NCBI RefSeq assembly: GCF_913774285.1
Contig: NZ_CAJYHX010000006.1
Location: 186,001 to 250,000, forward strand
Direction: 5' to 3'
Length of the DNA: 64,000 nucleotides
From: an uncultured Sphingomonas sp.
GTDB taxonomy: Bacteria; Pseudomonadota; Alphaproteobacteria; Sphingomonadales; Sphingomonadaceae
The position numbers were made by a program, and so were the translations under genes. Below the pieces are notes generated by a model. That model saw only the letters and a program-made list of their open reading frames with translations, made no database searches and was not told the DNA's origin. Of the stretch, positions 34,300 to 43,349 are shown piece after piece. Numbering within the stretch: the first letter of the stretch is position 1; each line of letters opens with the position of its first letter.

Positions 34300-34662
34300 T
34301 CAGGCGATCTCGTGGCTGCCATCGAGCAGTTCGCGTGCATCGAGGCCGAGCAGGGCGATATGGTCCTTCACCCGCGGCCAGAAGCCGGTGAGGAAGCGTT
34401 CGCGCTCCGCCGTCCGCAGCCGCTCGACCGCGCCGGACACCACGAACATGCCGACCCCGCGACGGACCTCGACATAGCCGTCGTCCTGGAAGCTCTGATA
34501 GGCCTTGGCCACGGTCAGCGGGTTCGCGCCATGCTCGGCGGCGAGCGCGCGGACCGAGGGAAGCTGGTCCCCGGCGCGGTACTGACCGCGCAGGATCGCC
34601 GCGGCGATGATCGCGCGCAGCTTGAGGTAGACCGGGCTGTCTTCGTGCTCCAAGGCTGTCAT
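34300..34662 (-). CDS. GntR family transcriptional regulator, YtrA type
   Basis: 120 residues: an N-terminal winged helix-turn-helix (PVYLKLRAIIAAAIL, LPSVRALAAEHGANPLTVAKAYQSFQ split over ~34-59, DGYVEVRRGVGMFV) followed by only ~40 residues, the short C-terminal part typical of the YtrA subfamily, which usually controls its own operon of membrane proteins. It is followed by lepB, the oxygenase and a small membrane protein with almost no gaps. A -10-like TATTAT ends six bases before the ATG, so the mRNA may be leaderless. Confidence 0.88.
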   Translation of the reverse strand: MTALEHEDSPVYLKLRAIIAAAILRGQYRAGDQLPSVRALAAEHGANPLTVAKAYQSFQDDGYVEVRRGVGMFVVSGAVERLRTAERERFLTGFWPRVKDHIALLGLDARELLDGSHEIA

Positions 34663-34678
34663 GCTGCCATAATACAGC
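34655..34678 (-). promoter_or_regulatory. possible leaderless promoter and operator of the gntR operon
   Basis: On the minus strand TATTAT (34669-34674) lies six bases before the gntR ATG, and the inverted repeat GCTGT/ACAGC (arms at 34655-34659 and 34674-34678) straddles it. The position suits self-repression by the GntR protein. No good -35 is seen. Confidence 0.35.
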
Positions 34679-34699
34679 AGATGGCCTTCGAGTCCATAC

Positions 34700-35281
34700 T
34701 CAGGGATTCCACCGATGGACCAGCTGGCTCAGCTCACCGCGCGGACGCTCCTCCAGCGGACGGCCGGGCGTGCCGATAAAGACGAAGCCCGCGATGCGCT
34801 GCCCCTCGCTGCCGAACAGGTCGCGCACCGCATCCGAATAGGCCGGCCAGCCGGTCAGCCAACCGCCGGCAAAGCCCATGGCGTGGGCGGCGTGGAGCAG
34901 GTTCATGCAGGCGGCCCCTGCCGACAGCTCCTGCTCCCACAGCGGCACCTTGTGCGGCTGGACGGGGGCCGAGAGCACCACCACCAGCGCCGGCGCCTGG
35001 GTGGCGAACTGCGCGGCCGCCTCTTCGTCGCGCGCGGTGGCATCGGGCTTTTCGGCGCGCAGGATCTCGACCAGCTTCAGCGCCAGCGCCGGACGCGCTT
35101 CGTCCGGCACGATCACGAAGCGCCAGGGCGCGAGCTTGCCGTGATCGGGCGTGCGCGCGGCAATCGCCACCATCTGGTCGAGCTGCTCGGGGCTGGGCCC
35201 CGGCGCCACCAGGTCGCGCGGCTTGCCCGATCGACGGGTCTTGAGGAGGCGGAGCGGCGTGGTGCGATCGTTGAAGGTCAT
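34700..35281 (-). CDS. nitroreductase family protein
   Basis: The 193-residue FMN enzyme has RRSGKPRDLVAPGPS near the N terminus with the FMN-phosphate arginines, TPDHGKLAPWRFVIV (~41-55), and GAACMNLLHAAHAMGFAGGWLTGWPAY, the family's second FMN block. It matches the YdjA-like short nitroreductases, which reduce nitro groups or quinones with NAD(P)H. Two ATG codons three apart are possible starts; the second (35281) is used here. The gene lies 37 bases upstream of gntR on the same strand and may be read into it. Confidence 0.87.
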   Translation of the reverse strand: MTFNDRTTPLRLLKTRRSGKPRDLVAPGPSPEQLDQMVAIAARTPDHGKLAPWRFVIVPDEARPALALKLVEILRAEKPDATARDEEAAAQFATQAPALVVVLSAPVQPHKVPLWEQELSAGAACMNLLHAAHAMGFAGGWLTGWPAYSDAVRDLFGSEGQRIAGFVFIGTPGRPLEERPRGELSQLVHRWNP

Positions 35282-35409
35282 GGGGCGCATCTAGGGTGCT
35301 GTCCCGCCCCCGCCAAGCCGCGCGACTTTACAGCGGCGATGCAGGCTCTAGTCTGCGCGCCATGCACCGGGCCCATGCGCCCGGATCCCAACTTAGGACG
35401 CAAACCTGC

Positions 35410-37203
35410 ATGGTCGACACACCCACTGCCGATTCCCCGGCAGAACCGGATATCTCCCGCGTAAACCCCGCCGACGAAAAGACCTGGTTTGGCCATCCCC
35501 GCCAGCTGGCGCGCCTCTTCTCCACCGAGATGTGGGAGCGCTTCGGCTTCTACGGCATGCGGGCGCTGCTGACGCTGTACCTCACCCAGCATTTTCTGTT
35601 CGGGGATCGCGAGGCCACCGGCCTGTACGGCGGCTATACCGCGCTGGTCTATCTGACCCCGCTGGTCGGCGGCTATCTGGCGGACCAGTTCCTCGGCTCC
35701 AAGCGCGCGGTGAAGTTCGGCGCGATCCTGATGTCGATCGGCTATTTCGTGCTGTGCTTCGGCGGCCAGACCGCGACGCCCTATGCCAAGATCGACGGCC
35801 AGCGCTACGAAGTGGCGATCGAGAAGACCGCAGCCGGCGAGCAGCGTTATGTGCTCGATTCCGGCCACAAGCAGCTGATCAAGGGCAATGACGACGGCTC
35901 GATCACGCTGAGCGAGAACGGACAGACGGTCCGCACCATCGCCAAGGGCGGGTTCGAATCCGAGGCCGATCGCAGCCCCTTCTACGTGATGGTGATGCTG
36001 ATCGCGCTGTCGATGGTCTCGGTCGGCAACGGCTTCTTCAAGCCGAACATCTCCACCATGGTGGGCGAGCTTTACCCGGCCGGAGACAGTCGCCGCGACG
36101 CCGGCTTCACCATCTTCTACATGGGCATCAATCTCGGCTCGATGCTGTCGCAGGCACTGTGCCCGTGGCTGGCCGTTGCGGTCGGCTGGTGGGCCGGCTT
36201 CGGCCTCGCGGCGATCGGCATGCTCTGCTCCTGGGCGCTGATCCAGCTGGACGGCGGCAAGCTCAACGGCATCGGCGAGCCGCCGGCCAAGGCCGCGACC
36301 GGCCGCCAGCAGATCCTGATCTATATCGGCGCGCTGTGCGTCATCCCGCTCTTTTACCTGCTCTACATCAATCTGATGGCGGCCGAGCCAGCGCCGGCCG
36401 GTTCGGGCCTCCTCGGCTATGTCGCGTCGCTGTCGCTGATGGGCAAGCTGCTGTTCGGCACCTTCCTGATCGGCGTGCCGGCGATCCTCATCTGGTCCTT
36501 CTTCGCCGGCGATCGCCGCGAATTCCAGATGATGATGGCCGCGATGGTGCTGATCGTGTTCAATGTCGTCTTCTGGACGCTGTTCGAGCAGGCCGGCTCC
36601 TCGCTCACCCTGTTCGCCGATCGCAACACCGATCTGTCGATCTTCGGCTGGTTCACCATGACGGCGGGCCAGACGCAGAGCTTCAACGCGCTGTTCATCG
36701 TGCTGCTCGCGCCGCTGATGTCGATGCTGTGGGCGGGCCTCGCCAAGCGCGGCCTCGAGCCGAGCATTCCGGTGAAGTTCGGCATCGCGCTGATTGCCGT
36801 GGGCGGCGGCTTCCTGTTCCTGGTGTGGGGCGCGCAATGGGCCGATACCAGCTTCAAGGTGTCGGTCTGGTGGATCGCCGGGCTCTACTTCATCCACAGC
36901 TTCGCCGAGCTGTGCATCTCGCCGGTGGGCCTCAGCATGATCACCAAGCTGTCGATCGCGCGGATCGTCGGCATGATGATGGGCGTGTGGTTCCTGTCGA
37001 TCTCGGTCGCGCAGTACGTGGCGGGCGTGATCGCGCAGTTCGCCAGCGTCGAGACGGTGGGCGGCCAGGTGACCAATCTGAAGGTCAGCCTGGAGACCTA
37101 TCTCAGCGTGTTCACGCTGATCTCGGAATGGGCGATCGGGCTTGGGCTTCTGTTGCTGCTGCTCAGCTGGCCGCTCAAGCGCTGGATGCACGGCGTCAAG
37201 TAA
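35410..37203 (+). CDS. peptide MFS transporter (POT/PTR family)
   Basis: The 597-residue membrane protein has the family signature in EMWERFGFYGMRALLTLYL (E-x-x-E-R-F-x-Y-Y-like motif at ~40-58), GYLADQFLGSKRAV and FYMGINLGSM, and about 14 membrane helices. A soluble insertion of ~75 residues (about 120-195, rich in charged residues) sits between helices 3 and 4, seen in some proteobacterial di/tripeptide transporters. It should import small peptides with protons. The start MVDTPTADS was chosen; upstream in-frame ATGs overlap the divergent nitroreductase leader. Confidence 0.9.
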   Translation: MVDTPTADSPAEPDISRVNPADEKTWFGHPRQLARLFSTEMWERFGFYGMRALLTLYLTQHFLFGDREATGLYGGYTALVYLTPLVGGYLADQFLGSKRAVKFGAILMSIGYFVLCFGGQTATPYAKIDGQRYEVAIEKTAAGEQRYVLDSGHKQLIKGNDDGSITLSENGQTVRTIAKGGFESEADRSPFYVMVMLIALSMVSVGNGFFKPNISTMVGELYPAGDSRRDAGFTIFYMGINLGSMLSQALCPWLAVAVGWWAGFGLAAIGMLCSWALIQLDGGKLNGIGEPPAKAATGRQQILIYIGALCVIPLFYLLYINLMAAEPAPAGSGLLGYVASLSLMGKLLFGTFLIGVPAILIWSFFAGDRREFQMMMAAMVLIVFNVVFWTLFEQAGSSLTLFADRNTDLSIFGWFTMTAGQTQSFNALFIVLLAPLMSMLWAGLAKRGLEPSIPVKFGIALIAVGGGFLFLVWGAQWADTSFKVSVWWIAGLYFIHSFAELCISPVGLSMITKLSIARIVGMMMGVWFLSISVAQYVAGVIAQFASVETVGGQVTNLKVSLETYLSVFTLISEWAIGLGLLLLLLSWPLKRWMHGVK

Positions 37204-37302
37204 GCGCCGTTCCCCGCAAGAGGGACGGGGCGCCGCAGAAATGGGGGGACAGCGGCGCCCCTGTCGTTCGCCCGAGGGGGAGTGGGCGAACGAGTCTCGA
37301 AA
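37204..37302 (-). ncRNA. three hairpins with C-rich loops, 3' of a 44-codon gene
   Basis: Read on the minus strand, hairpin 1 (37265-37292) is a perfect nine-pair stem CGTTCGCCC/GGGCGAACG with loop ACTCCCCCTC. Hairpin 2 (37227-37261) is a perfect ten-pair stem GGGGCGCCGC/GCGGCGCCCC with loop TGTCCCCCCATTTCT. Hairpin 3 (37212-37230) is CCCCG/CGGGG with loop TCCCTCTTG and shares bases with hairpin 2. The loop sequence TGTCCCCCC-TTTC also occurs in the small RNA at 4134. There is no T tract, so this may be a processed 3' RNA or a terminator array; read on the plus strand it could instead serve the peptide transporter. Confidence 0.45.
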
Positions 37303-37437
37303 TCAGGCCGCGAGCGGCAGAACTGCCAGCGCTTCCTGCTCATTGGCAGCCGCGAGCGCGCGGACGTTCGCAGTGCTCATCTGGCCGGTAGCGGCCATAC
37401 GGCGATGGGCGAAATAAAGCGCGATCAGCGAAAACAT
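37303..37437 (-). CDS. 44-residue small protein of unknown function
   Basis: The predicted peptide starts MFSLIALYFAHRRMAATGQM and continues with an Ala-rich amphipathic stretch to VLPLAA. The first ten residues are hydrophobic, followed by a basic pair, which suggests membrane contact. GAGG eight bases upstream of the ATG supports translation. It is downstream of the M13 peptidase terminator and directly upstream of the C-rich hairpins. Cuckoo (CcsR) RNAs of Rhodobacter follow a small DUF1127 gene in the same way, but this peptide lacks the DUF1127 arginine-rich motif. Whether it is expressed is not known. Confidence 0.5.
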   Translation of the reverse strand: MFSLIALYFAHRRMAATGQMSTANVRALAAANEQEALAVLPLAA

Positions 37438-37573
37438 GAGAACCTCGAAACAGCTTTGCTGCAATGCAGCGCGGGCGCCGCATCTGGTTGCCTTGGCCTG
37501 AGTCCGCAACTGCAAAGCCGCTCCGCCGCAGTTGCAGTCGCTGCAAGTGCGAACGTTTTCCCTCCCAGAATGC

Positions 37574-37604
37574 AAAAAGGCCCGGCATCGCTGCCGGGCC
37601 TTTT
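37574..37604. terminator. bidirectional intrinsic terminator of the M13 peptidase gene
   Basis: A nine-pair stem GGCCCGGCA/TGCCGGGCC around TCGC is flanked by AAAA on the left and TTTT on the right, so it can act on both strands. It lies 22 bases after the minus-strand peptidase stop. Confidence 0.85.
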
Positions 37605-37625
37605 CCGTATAAATACGAGTGGCGC

Positions 37626-39656
37626 TTACCAGATGTGCACGCGCTGCTCCGGCGCGAGGTACAGCTTGTCGCCCGGCTTGACGTCGAATGCCTTGTACCA
37701 GGCATCGACATTGCGGACGATGCCGTTGACGCGGGCGGTCGCCGGCGAATGCGGGTCGGTGAGCAGCTGCTGGCGCTGCGCATCCTCGCGCACCTTCACC
37801 CGCCACGCCTGGGCATAAGCGAGGAAGAAGCGCTGGTCCCCGGTCAGCCCGCCGACCGGCTTCGCCTTGCCGTGCTTGGCCTGGTACTTCTGGTATGCGC
37901 CGTACGCCGCCTCGACGCCGCCGAGATCGCCGATATTCTCGCCCAGCGTCAGCCGCCCGTTGATCTTGGTGCCCGGCACCGGCTCATAGGTGTCGTACTG
38001 GCCCGCCAGCGCCTTGGTGCGCGCGGCGAAATCTTCCTTGGCCTTGGGCGTCCACCAGTTCTCGAACTTGCCGGTGGGGCCGAACATGCTGCCCTGGTCG
38101 TCGAAGCCGTGGCCCATCTCATGGCCGATCACCGCGCCGATCGCGCCGTAATTGACCGCCGGATCGGCATAGGGATCGAAGAAGGGCGGCTGGAGGATCG
38201 CCGCCGGGAAGGTGATCTGGTTCGACAGCGGGTTGTAATAGGCGTTCACCGTCTGCGGCGTCATCGCCCACAGGCTGCGATCGACCGGCTTGGGGAAACG
38301 CGAAAGTTCCAGCTGGTGCTCGAACTCGCCCGAGCGCATCACATTGCCGAGCAGGTCACCCCGCTCCACCGTCAGCGCCGAATAGTCGATATATTTCTCC
38401 GGGTGGCCGATGCGCGGCTCGAAGGCGGCGAGCTTGGCGAGCGCAGCCTTGCGGGTCGCCTCGTCCATCCAGGTCGAAGCCTCGATCCGCTCGCGATAGG
38501 AATCGCGCAGATTCTCGATCAGCTCGGCCATCTGCTTCTCGGACTCGGGCGGATAATATTTGGCGACATAGGCCTTGCCCACCGCCTCGCCGAGCGCACC
38601 GTTGACGATCTGCACGCCGCGCTTCCAGCGCTCGCGCTGCACCTGCACGCCGGAGAGCGTCTTCGAATAGAAGTCGAACCGCGCCTGGTCGAACGCTTTC
38701 GGCAGATAGGTCGCGTGATCGCTGACGAAGCGATAGGCGAGATAGTCCTTCCACGTCTGCAAGGGCGTCGCGGCGAAGATCTTGCCCAGCGCGATCAGCG
38801 CGGTGTTCTGGGTCATCAGGATCTGCGGCGAGCTCTCCAGCCCAGCGGTCTTCAGCATCAGCGCCCAGTCGAACTCAGGCGCCTTGGCGGTGAGGCCGGC
38901 GATGGTCTGCGGATCGTTGAGCTTGGCGATGTCGCGGCTCTGCTCGGGCGACCACTGGACCTTGGCCATCGCGGTTTCGAGCGCGACGATCGCATCGGCC
39001 TTGGCGCTCGCGTCGGGGATGCCGGCCAGCTCCTGGATCTTCTGCACATAGGCGCGATAGGCGGTGCGTGCCGCATCGAACTTGGCGCCCTGGTTCAGAA
39101 AATAGTCGCGCGGCATGCCCAGGCCGCCCTGGCCCACCGCCGCCGTGTACTTGGTCGGATCGGCGAGGCTGGGGCTGATCTCCACCTCGACCGGCGTGGC
39201 ATAGCCGGTGCTGGCGAACAGCACCTGCAGCGCGCCCTTGTCCTGCACCGCCGCGATGCGGCCGAGATAAGGCTTGAGCGGCGCGGTGCCGCGCGCCTCG
39301 ATGCCCGCCTCGTCCATCCAGCTGGCGTAGAAGTCGCCGACCTGCTTGCCGCTCGCGCCGTAGGCGGCGGGGTTCTTGGCCATGTCGTCGAGCAGCGCGC
39401 GGACGTTGTTCTCGGCGGCGAGCGCCAGATCGACGAACGGGCCGGCCGAGGTACGGTCGGCGGCGATTTCGGTGCGCGATGCCCAGCCGCCGTTCGCGAA
39501 AGTCCAGAAATCGTCGCCGGGCTTCACCCCGGGCTGCTGCGCGGCCAGATCAACGCCGAAGCTGCCATATTTGGGCTTGCCGCCCTGCGCGAGCGCAGGC
39601 GCGGCGACGAGCAGCGCAACGGCGCTGGTCAGCAACAAGGAACGACGCATTTTCAT
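37626..39656 (-). CDS. M13 family (neprilysin-like) zinc metallopeptidase, exported
   Basis: The 676-residue protein starts with a signal peptide (RRSLLLTSAVALLVAAPALAQ), so it acts in the periplasm or outside. The zinc site is VIGHEMGHGFDD (HExxH) with the third ligand in LGENIGDLGG (ENIGD), and substrate-binding NAYYNPLSNQITFPAAILQPP precedes it in two blocks; PVDRSLWAMTPQTVNAYYNP is typical of M13. The C terminus ends VHIW instead of the usual CxxW. It should cleave small peptides. Two ATG codons (39656, 39650) are possible starts. It diverges from nothing close; Acs follows upstream on the same strand. Confidence 0.92.
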   Translation of the reverse strand: MKMRRSLLLTSAVALLVAAPALAQGGKPKYGSFGVDLAAQQPGVKPGDDFWTFANGGWASRTEIAADRTSAGPFVDLALAAENNVRALLDDMAKNPAAYGASGKQVGDFYASWMDEAGIEARGTAPLKPYLGRIAAVQDKGALQVLFASTGYATPVEVEISPSLADPTKYTAAVGQGGLGMPRDYFLNQGAKFDAARTAYRAYVQKIQELAGIPDASAKADAIVALETAMAKVQWSPEQSRDIAKLNDPQTIAGLTAKAPEFDWALMLKTAGLESSPQILMTQNTALIALGKIFAATPLQTWKDYLAYRFVSDHATYLPKAFDQARFDFYSKTLSGVQVQRERWKRGVQIVNGALGEAVGKAYVAKYYPPESEKQMAELIENLRDSYRERIEASTWMDEATRKAALAKLAAFEPRIGHPEKYIDYSALTVERGDLLGNVMRSGEFEHQLELSRFPKPVDRSLWAMTPQTVNAYYNPLSNQITFPAAILQPPFFDPYADPAVNYGAIGAVIGHEMGHGFDDQGSMFGPTGKFENWWTPKAKEDFAARTKALAGQYDTYEPVPGTKINGRLTLGENIGDLGGVEAAYGAYQKYQAKHGKAKPVGGLTGDQRFFLAYAQAWRVKVREDAQRQQLLTDPHSPATARVNGIVRNVDAWYKAFDVKPGDKLYLAPEQRVHIW

Positions 39657-39757
39657 GATGTTAGGCTTCCCCACCACGGTGTGTGTTAGCGAAGTGTAAC
39701 GGGGGGTGCGGGGCGCCGCAACGGTATTTTGTTACAAGCGATACTGTCTGAACGGCC

Positions 39758-39789
39758 ACCCCTCCTCCCGTATCCGCGGGAGGAGGGGT
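39758..39789. repeat. REP-like 13-bp perfect stem after acs
   Basis: ACCCCTCCTCCCG pairs perfectly with CGGGAGGAGGGGT around TATCCG, five bases beyond the acs stop on the minus strand. It resembles the units at 4362 and 28458. It may stabilise or end the acs transcript, though no T tract follows. Confidence 0.6.
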
Positions 39790-39794
39790 ATTCA

Positions 39795-41732
39795 TCACCC
39801 GACCCGGTTGGCGACCAAGTCGTCGACCACCGCGGGATCGGCCAGCGTCGAGGTATCGCCAAGGCTGGTCACGTCGCCCTCGGCGATCTTGCGCAGGATA
39901 CGGCGCATGATCTTGCCGCTTCGCGTCTTGGGCAGGCCAGGGGCGAACTGAATCGCGTCGGGCGTGGCGATCGGGCCGATCTCGCCGCGGACCCAGTCGC
40001 GCAGTTCCTTGCGCAGCGCCTCGTTCGATTCCACGCCGGCGTTGAGCGTCACATAGGCGTAGATGCCCTGCCCCTTGATGTCGTGCGGCATGCCCACGAC
40101 CGCGGCTTCGGCCACCTTGTCATGGAGCACCAGCGCGCTCTCCACCTCGGCAGTGCCCATGCGGTGGCCCGAGACGTTGATCACGTCGTCCACCCGACCG
40201 GTGATCCAGTAATAGCCATCGGCATCGCGGCGGCAGCCGTCACCGGTGAAATACTTGCCGCGATAGGTGGTGAAATAGGTCTGGAAGAAACGCTCGTGAT
40301 CGCCCCAGACGGTGCGCATCTGCCCGGGCCAGCTGCGCGCGATGACGAGATTGCCCTCGGTCGCACCCTCCAGCAGCGCGCCGTCGCCGTCGACCAGCCG
40401 CGGCTCGATCCCGAAGAAGGGCATCGAAGCCGACCCCGGCTTGAGCGCGGTGGCGCCCGGCAGCGGGGTGATCATGTGGCCGCCGGTCTCGGTCTGCCAC
40501 CAAGTGTCGACGATCGGGCAGCGCCCCTCGCCCACCACGTCATGATACCAGCGCCACGCCTCCGGGTTGATCGGCTCGCCGACCGAGCCGAGCAGCTTTA
40601 GCGACTTCCGGCTGGTCGCGGTGACGTAGCTATCGCCTTCCTTCATCAGCGCGCGGAGCGCCGTGGGCGCGGTGTAGAGGATCTCGACCTGGTGGCGATC
40701 CACGATCTGCCACATGCGGCCGGCATCGGGCCAGGTCGGCACGCCCTCGAACATCAGCGTGATGCCGCCGTTCGCCAGCGGGCCGTAGACGATATAGCTG
40801 TGCCCGGTGACCCAGCCGATATCGGCCGCGCACCAATAGACCTGCCCCGGCCGGTAATCGAACACGACCTCATGGGTATAGGCTGCCCAGAGCAGATAGC
40901 CGCCGCTCGAATGGAGCACGCCCTTGGGCTTACCGGTCGAGCCAGAGGTGTAGAGGATGAACAGCGGATCCTCGGCGTCCATCGGCTCGGCCGGACAGTC
41001 GGCGGAAACCTTGGCGGCCGCCTCGTGGTACCAGAGGTCGCGGCCGGGCTGCATCGCCACCTCGCCGCCCGTCGCCTGCACGACGATGACCTTTTCGAGC
41101 ACCGGCGCATGCTTCTGCGCGGCGTCGACATTGGCCTTGAGCGGCACACGCTTGCCGCCGCGCCGGCCTTCATCGGCGGTGATGACGATGCGGCTGTCGC
41201 AATCGACGATGCGGCCGGCCAGCGCCTCGGGCGAGAAGCCGCCGAATACCACCGAATGCACCGCGCCGATCCGCGCGCAGGCGAGCAGCGCCACCGCCGC
41301 CTCGGGGATCATCGGCATGTAGACGGTGACGCGGTCGCCCTTCCGCACGCCTTCCGCCTTCAGCACATTGGCGAAGCGGCAGACCTGTTCGTGGAGCTCG
41401 CGGTAGCTGATACGGCGGGGCTCTTCCTTGGGATCGTCGGGCTCCCACAGGATCGCTGTCTGCTCGCCGCGCGTCGCGAGGTGACGGTCGAGGCAGTTGG
41501 CGGCGACGTTGAGCTTGCCGTCGGCGAACCAGCGGATGCGGAAATCCGCCTCGTCGAACGACCAGTCGCCGGCGGTCTGCGGGGAGACCATCCAGTCGAG
41601 CCGCTTGGCCTGTTCGAGCCAGAACCCGTCCGGATCGGACAGCGACTGGGCGTGGAGACGTTCATACGCTGCGGCATCGACGCGGGCGTGCTTCGCCCAG
41701 GCTTCCGGCACCGGATACAGATTTTCGCTCAT
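39795..41732 (-). CDS. acs: acetyl-CoA synthetase (acetate-CoA ligase)
   Basis: The 645-residue ANL-superfamily enzyme has the acetyl-CoA-synthetase N-terminal region, the P-loop [17 protein letters not shown] (~264), the Acs-specific [18 protein letters not shown] (~307) and GEPINPEAW, and the C-terminal hinge and [13 protein letters not shown] (~604), whose lysine (SGK) is the site of Pat/CobB acetyl control. It makes acetyl-CoA from acetate, ATP and CoA. AGGAGGGG nine bases upstream fixes the start. It can take up the acetate made by the adhP/aldehyde dehydrogenase operon 7 kb away. Confidence 0.96.
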   Translation of the reverse strand: MSENLYPVPEAWAKHARVDAAAYERLHAQSLSDPDGFWLEQAKRLDWMVSPQTAGDWSFDEADFRIRWFADGKLNVAANCLDRHLATRGEQTAILWEPDDPKEEPRRISYRELHEQVCRFANVLKAEGVRKGDRVTVYMPMIPEAAVALLACARIGAVHSVVFGGFSPEALAGRIVDCDSRIVITADEGRRGGKRVPLKANVDAAQKHAPVLEKVIVVQATGGEVAMQPGRDLWYHEAAAKVSADCPAEPMDAEDPLFILYTSGSTGKPKGVLHSSGGYLLWAAYTHEVVFDYRPGQVYWCAADIGWVTGHSYIVYGPLANGGITLMFEGVPTWPDAGRMWQIVDRHQVEILYTAPTALRALMKEGDSYVTATSRKSLKLLGSVGEPINPEAWRWYHDVVGEGRCPIVDTWWQTETGGHMITPLPGATALKPGSASMPFFGIEPRLVDGDGALLEGATEGNLVIARSWPGQMRTVWGDHERFFQTYFTTYRGKYFTGDGCRRDADGYYWITGRVDDVINVSGHRMGTAEVESALVLHDKVAEAAVVGMPHDIKGQGIYAYVTLNAGVESNEALRKELRDWVRGEIGPIATPDAIQFAPGLPKTRSGKIMRRILRKIAEGDVTSLGDTSTLADPAVVDDLVANRVG

Positions 41733-41867
41733 CGAGACCCCTCCTGGTCGGCGGGCATCTAGGAGCGCAAGGGGTGGATAGGCAAGGCACCGGTGGTTGC
41801 AACATCGTTACATCCAGCAAACAAATTTCGGTGGAACCGCGAAACCGTATCAGCCATATAAGACGCT

Positions 41868-43349
41868 ATGGCACGACCTGCGTTTGCTCTGTTGCTCTGT
41901 GCGGCGCTGCCGCTTGCAGCCTGCTCCTCCGGTTCCGCCCGCCCGCAACAGACCGCCGCCCCGATCGATATGCCAGATCGCTTCTCGGTCAGCGCGGAGC
42001 AGCAGGCGCGCGAGGATCTGGTGCGCTGGTGGGACAAGTTCGACGACCCGATGCTCGGCCAGCTGATCGGCCAGGCGCAGACCGCCAATCTGGACATCGC
42101 CCAGGCCGTGATCCGGTTGCGCCAGGCGCGCGAATCGCTGGTCCAGTCGCGCTCGGCGCTGCTTCCCACAGTGAGCGGCTCGGCCGGCTATTCGCGCAAT
42201 GAGCCGCTGCGCGGCGGCACCACCACGACGCAGCTGCCCGACGGCACGATCGCGTCCTTCTCGCAGGGCGGCAGCAGCAACTTCTCGCTCGGGCTCGACG
42301 CAAGCTACCAGGTCGATCTGTTCGGCGGCGTGCGCAGCGGCGTCCGCAGCGCGCGCGCGAACGTTGAGGCAGCCGGGTTCAATCGTGCGGCGGTGCTGCT
42401 CTCGGTCGAATCCGAAACCGCCCGCAACTATGTGCAGGCGCGGCTCTCCCAGGCGCAGCTCACCAATGCCCGCGAAAGCCTCGCCATCCAGGACGAGAAT
42501 CTCCAGATCGCACAGTGGCGGGTGCAGGCGGGCCTCGTCTCCTCGCTCGATGCCGAGCAGGCGCGGGCACAGCGCGCGCAGACCGCCGCTTCGATCCCGC
42601 AGCTCGAAAGCAGCTATGCCGCCAACGTCGCCCGGCTGGGGGTGCTGACCGGCCAGACGCCCGGCGCACTGCGCGAGGCGATGACGGCGCCCAAGCCGAT
42701 CCCGCGCGGCCCGGCCATTGTCGCCGCGGGCTTCCCCGCCGATGCGCTGCGCCAGCGGCCCGACGTCCGCGCGGCCGAGCGCAACCTCGCCGCCGCCACT
42801 GCGCAGATCGGCGTATCGCGCGCCCAGCTCTATCCCAGCCTGGCGCTCGGCGGCACCATCAGCTCGGGCAGCGGCTCGGTGCGGTCGCTGCTCGACCTCA
42901 TCACCGGCCGCGCCTTCGCCAACGTTGCGCAGACCATCTTCGATTCGGGCCGGCTACGCAGCCAGCTAAGGTCAGCGCGCGCCGGGGCGGACGGCGCCTT
43001 CTACAGCTACAAGGCCAGCGTGCTGCAGGCGATGGAGGAGATCGAGAACGCGATCGTCGCCCTCCAGGCCGCCCGCGAGCGCGAGGCAGCGTTCCGCACC
43101 GCGCTGGAGGCCGCGACCAACCAGGCGCTGCTCGCGCGCTTCCAGTATCGCTCGGGCCTCACCGACTTCACGACGCTCAACCAGTCCGAAAGCGCGCTGC
43201 TTTCGGCCAAGAACGGCCTGTCCCAAGCCGAATCCGAACAGGCAACCGCGCTGATCCAGCTCTATGTCGCGCTCGGCGGCGGCTGGGACGAAGCCGCGCC
43301 GATCCCGCCCCTCCCTCCAAAAACAGGCAGCGCCACCAATGCCCAGTGA
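41868..43349 (+). CDS. NodT family outer-membrane efflux lipoprotein (TolC-like)
   Basis: 493 residues with a lipoprotein signal peptide ending LPLAACSS (lipobox LAAC), then two outer-membrane-efflux repeats (IGQAQTANLDIAQAVIRLRQ and FPADALRQRPDVRAAERNLA are the characteristic family blocks). It forms the outer-membrane channel of a tripartite exporter; the adaptor, ATPase and permease genes follow directly. A -10-like TATAAG ends five bases before the ATG with no ribosome-binding site, so the operon mRNA may be leaderless. The stop overlaps the next gene by 11 bases. Confidence 0.92.
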   Translation: MARPAFALLLCAALPLAACSSGSARPQQTAAPIDMPDRFSVSAEQQAREDLVRWWDKFDDPMLGQLIGQAQTANLDIAQAVIRLRQARESLVQSRSALLPTVSGSAGYSRNEPLRGGTTTTQLPDGTIASFSQGGSSNFSLGLDASYQVDLFGGVRSGVRSARANVEAAGFNRAAVLLSVESETARNYVQARLSQAQLTNARESLAIQDENLQIAQWRVQAGLVSSLDAEQARAQRAQTAASIPQLESSYAANVARLGVLTGQTPGALREAMTAPKPIPRGPAIVAAGFPADALRQRPDVRAAERNLAAATAQIGVSRAQLYPSLALGGTISSGSGSVRSLLDLITGRAFANVAQTIFDSGRLRSQLRSARAGADGAFYSYKASVLQAMEEIENAIVALQAAREREAAFRTALEAATNQALLARFQYRSGLTDFTTLNQSESALLSAKNGLSQAESEQATALIQLYVALGGGWDEAAPIPPLPPKTGSATNAQ

